Shown here: positions 6,506 to 7,301 of the stretch, piece after piece
How positions within the stretch are numbered: the stretch's first letter is position 1
Layout: each line of letters begins with the position of its first letter
Source: an uncultured Pseudomonadota bacterium
GTDB lineage: Bacteria > Pseudomonadota > Gammaproteobacteria > Burkholderiales > SG8-41
DNA: 7,301 bases
Direction: 5' to 3'
NCBI GenBank assembly: GCA_946885605.1
Contig: CAMPGR010000161.1
Span: 1 to 7,301, forward strand
Position numbers and translations under genes: made by a program
The notes under the pieces: generated by a model
Databases searched by the model: none
What the model saw: only the letters and a program-made list of their open reading frames with translations
Told to the model about the DNA's origin: nothing

Positions 6506-7301
6506 TTTCCGGAACATGCAGTCGCTCATAGCCGCGCTCGCGCTGCTAGCGGCCCCGCAAGCCGAGCGCCTGCCGCTGTGGGTCATGCTGTTCGCCGCGG
6601 CACTCGCGCTGTGGCGGCTCTATCTCGGCGTGAAGCGCCTTGCGCTGCCACGCAAGGCGATCATCATCGCGGTCGTCGTCGCCGCAGCGGCAGCGGTGTT
6701 CCTAAACTACCGTACGCTCTTCGGACGCGATGCCGGCGTGGCGCTGCTCATCGTCATGCTCGCGCTCAAGCTCCTGGAAACGAAATCGAGTCGCGATGCG
6801 CTGCTCCTCATTTTCCTCGCCTACTTTCTCATCATCACCAACTTTCTCTACTCGCAGACCCTACCCACCGCGCTCTACATGCTCGGCTGCCTATGGGTGA
6901 TCACGGCCGCGATGGTAGCCTGCAATCACCGCGCTCCGCGGAGCGGTTGCCGCACCGAGCTGCGGGCCGCGGGCCTGATGCTTGCGCAATCCGCGCCGCT
7001 CATGCTTGCGCTGTTCCTGCTCTTCCCGCGCGCCACCGGGCCGCTGTGGCGGCTCCCGCAGGATGCGTATGCGGGCGTGAGCGGCCTCTCGGATACCATG
7101 TCGCCCGGCAGTGTCGCCAATCTGACGCTGTCCGACGCGGTTGCCTTCCGTGTGGAATTCAAGTCCGAGATCCCGCCAACCCGGAGCATGTACTGGCGCG
7201 GGCCCGTGCTGTGGGACTTCGACGGCCGGACCTGGACCCTACCGCGCGCCTTGCGGCAGGAAGGGCAGCAAATAGAGTCGCTCTCGCCCGCGGTCGAGTA
7301 C
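6480..7301 (+). CDS. TgpA-type transglutaminase-like membrane protein (DUF3488), N-terminal part only
   Basis: The first 274 residues of a larger inner-membrane protein are visible, with the frame open to the right edge. There are about six hydrophobic segments, near residues 32-50, 59-76, 84-100, 105-122, 127-147 and 162-182, with family landmarks GRDAGVALLIVMLALKLLE (82-100) and FLIITNFLYSQ (116-126). Then comes the start of the periplasmic part: LTLSDAVAFRVEF (215-227) and MYWRGPVLWDFDGRTW (237-252). In the family a transglutaminase-like domain with a Cys/His/Asp triad follows; it is outside this window, so activity cannot be judged. In Pseudomonas aeruginosa a homologue, TgpA (PA2873), has been reported as essential. 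ATG at 6480 overlaps the DUF58 gene by 26 nt, suggesting coupled translation; GAAGA at 6473-6477 is only 2 nt away, so ATG at 6516 is a possible alternative start. Confidence 0.92.
   Translation, partial: MRTTAPAVDFRNMQSLIAALALLAAPQAERLPLWVMLFAAALALWRLYLGVKRLALPRKAIIIAVVVAAAAAVFLNYRTLFGRDAGVALLIVMLALKLLETKSSRDALLLIFLAYFLIITNFLYSQTLPTALYMLGCLWVITAAMVACNHRAPRSGCRTELRAAGLMLAQSAPLMLALFLLFPRATGPLWRLPQDAYAGVSGLSDTMSPGSVANLTLSDAVAFRVEFKSEIPPTRSMYWRGPVLWDFDGRTWTLPRALRQEGQQIESLSPAVEY

Overview
The window is about two-thirds GC, densely packed and uses few stop codons, with long open shadow frames opposite most genes. That base composition, plus the gene content (multi-PAS sensor, class II-like histone deacetylase, MoxR/DUF58/TgpA trio), fits a free-living proteobacterium. 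Betaproteobacteria is my best guess, from general resemblance only. I see no phage, IS, CRISPR, tRNA or rRNA, and nothing that looks foreign by composition.

Layout. Positions 1-2778 (minus strand) hold the N-terminal 926 residues of a large soluble sensor protein: five complete PAS domains, one GAF domain and the start of a sixth PAS. Its output domain lies beyond the left edge. A 126-bp gap follows, carrying a possible extended -10 promoter and a dense cluster of G-runs over the leader. Positions 2905-3828 (minus) encode a complete histone-deacetylase-family hydrolase with all expected zinc and catalytic residues. A 90-bp divergent intergenic region (3829-3918) contains one AT island that reads as a -10 box on both strands. 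Positions 3919-4440 (plus) encode a stand-alone GNAT acetyltransferase whose sequence resembles the GNAT module of Pat/Pka-type protein lysine acetyltransferases. Then, on the plus strand, come a MoxR AAA+ ATPase (4499-5482), a DUF58 protein (5519-6505) and the membrane-bound first part of a TgpA-type transglutaminase (6480 to the right edge).

How the genes may work together. The MoxR, DUF58 and TgpA genes form a well-known conserved operon type, thought to act at the cell envelope; the ATPase is presumed to act as a chaperone on its partners. The deacetylase and GNAT genes are a divergent candidate eraser/writer pair for reversible protein acetylation, analogous in content to acuC and acuA of Bacillus. 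The GNAT gene lies 58 bp upstream of moxR on the same strand, so it may be co-transcribed with the envelope operon. That writer/eraser pair with a shared promoter island is the most interesting feature here. No clearly new system is visible; the individual families are all known.
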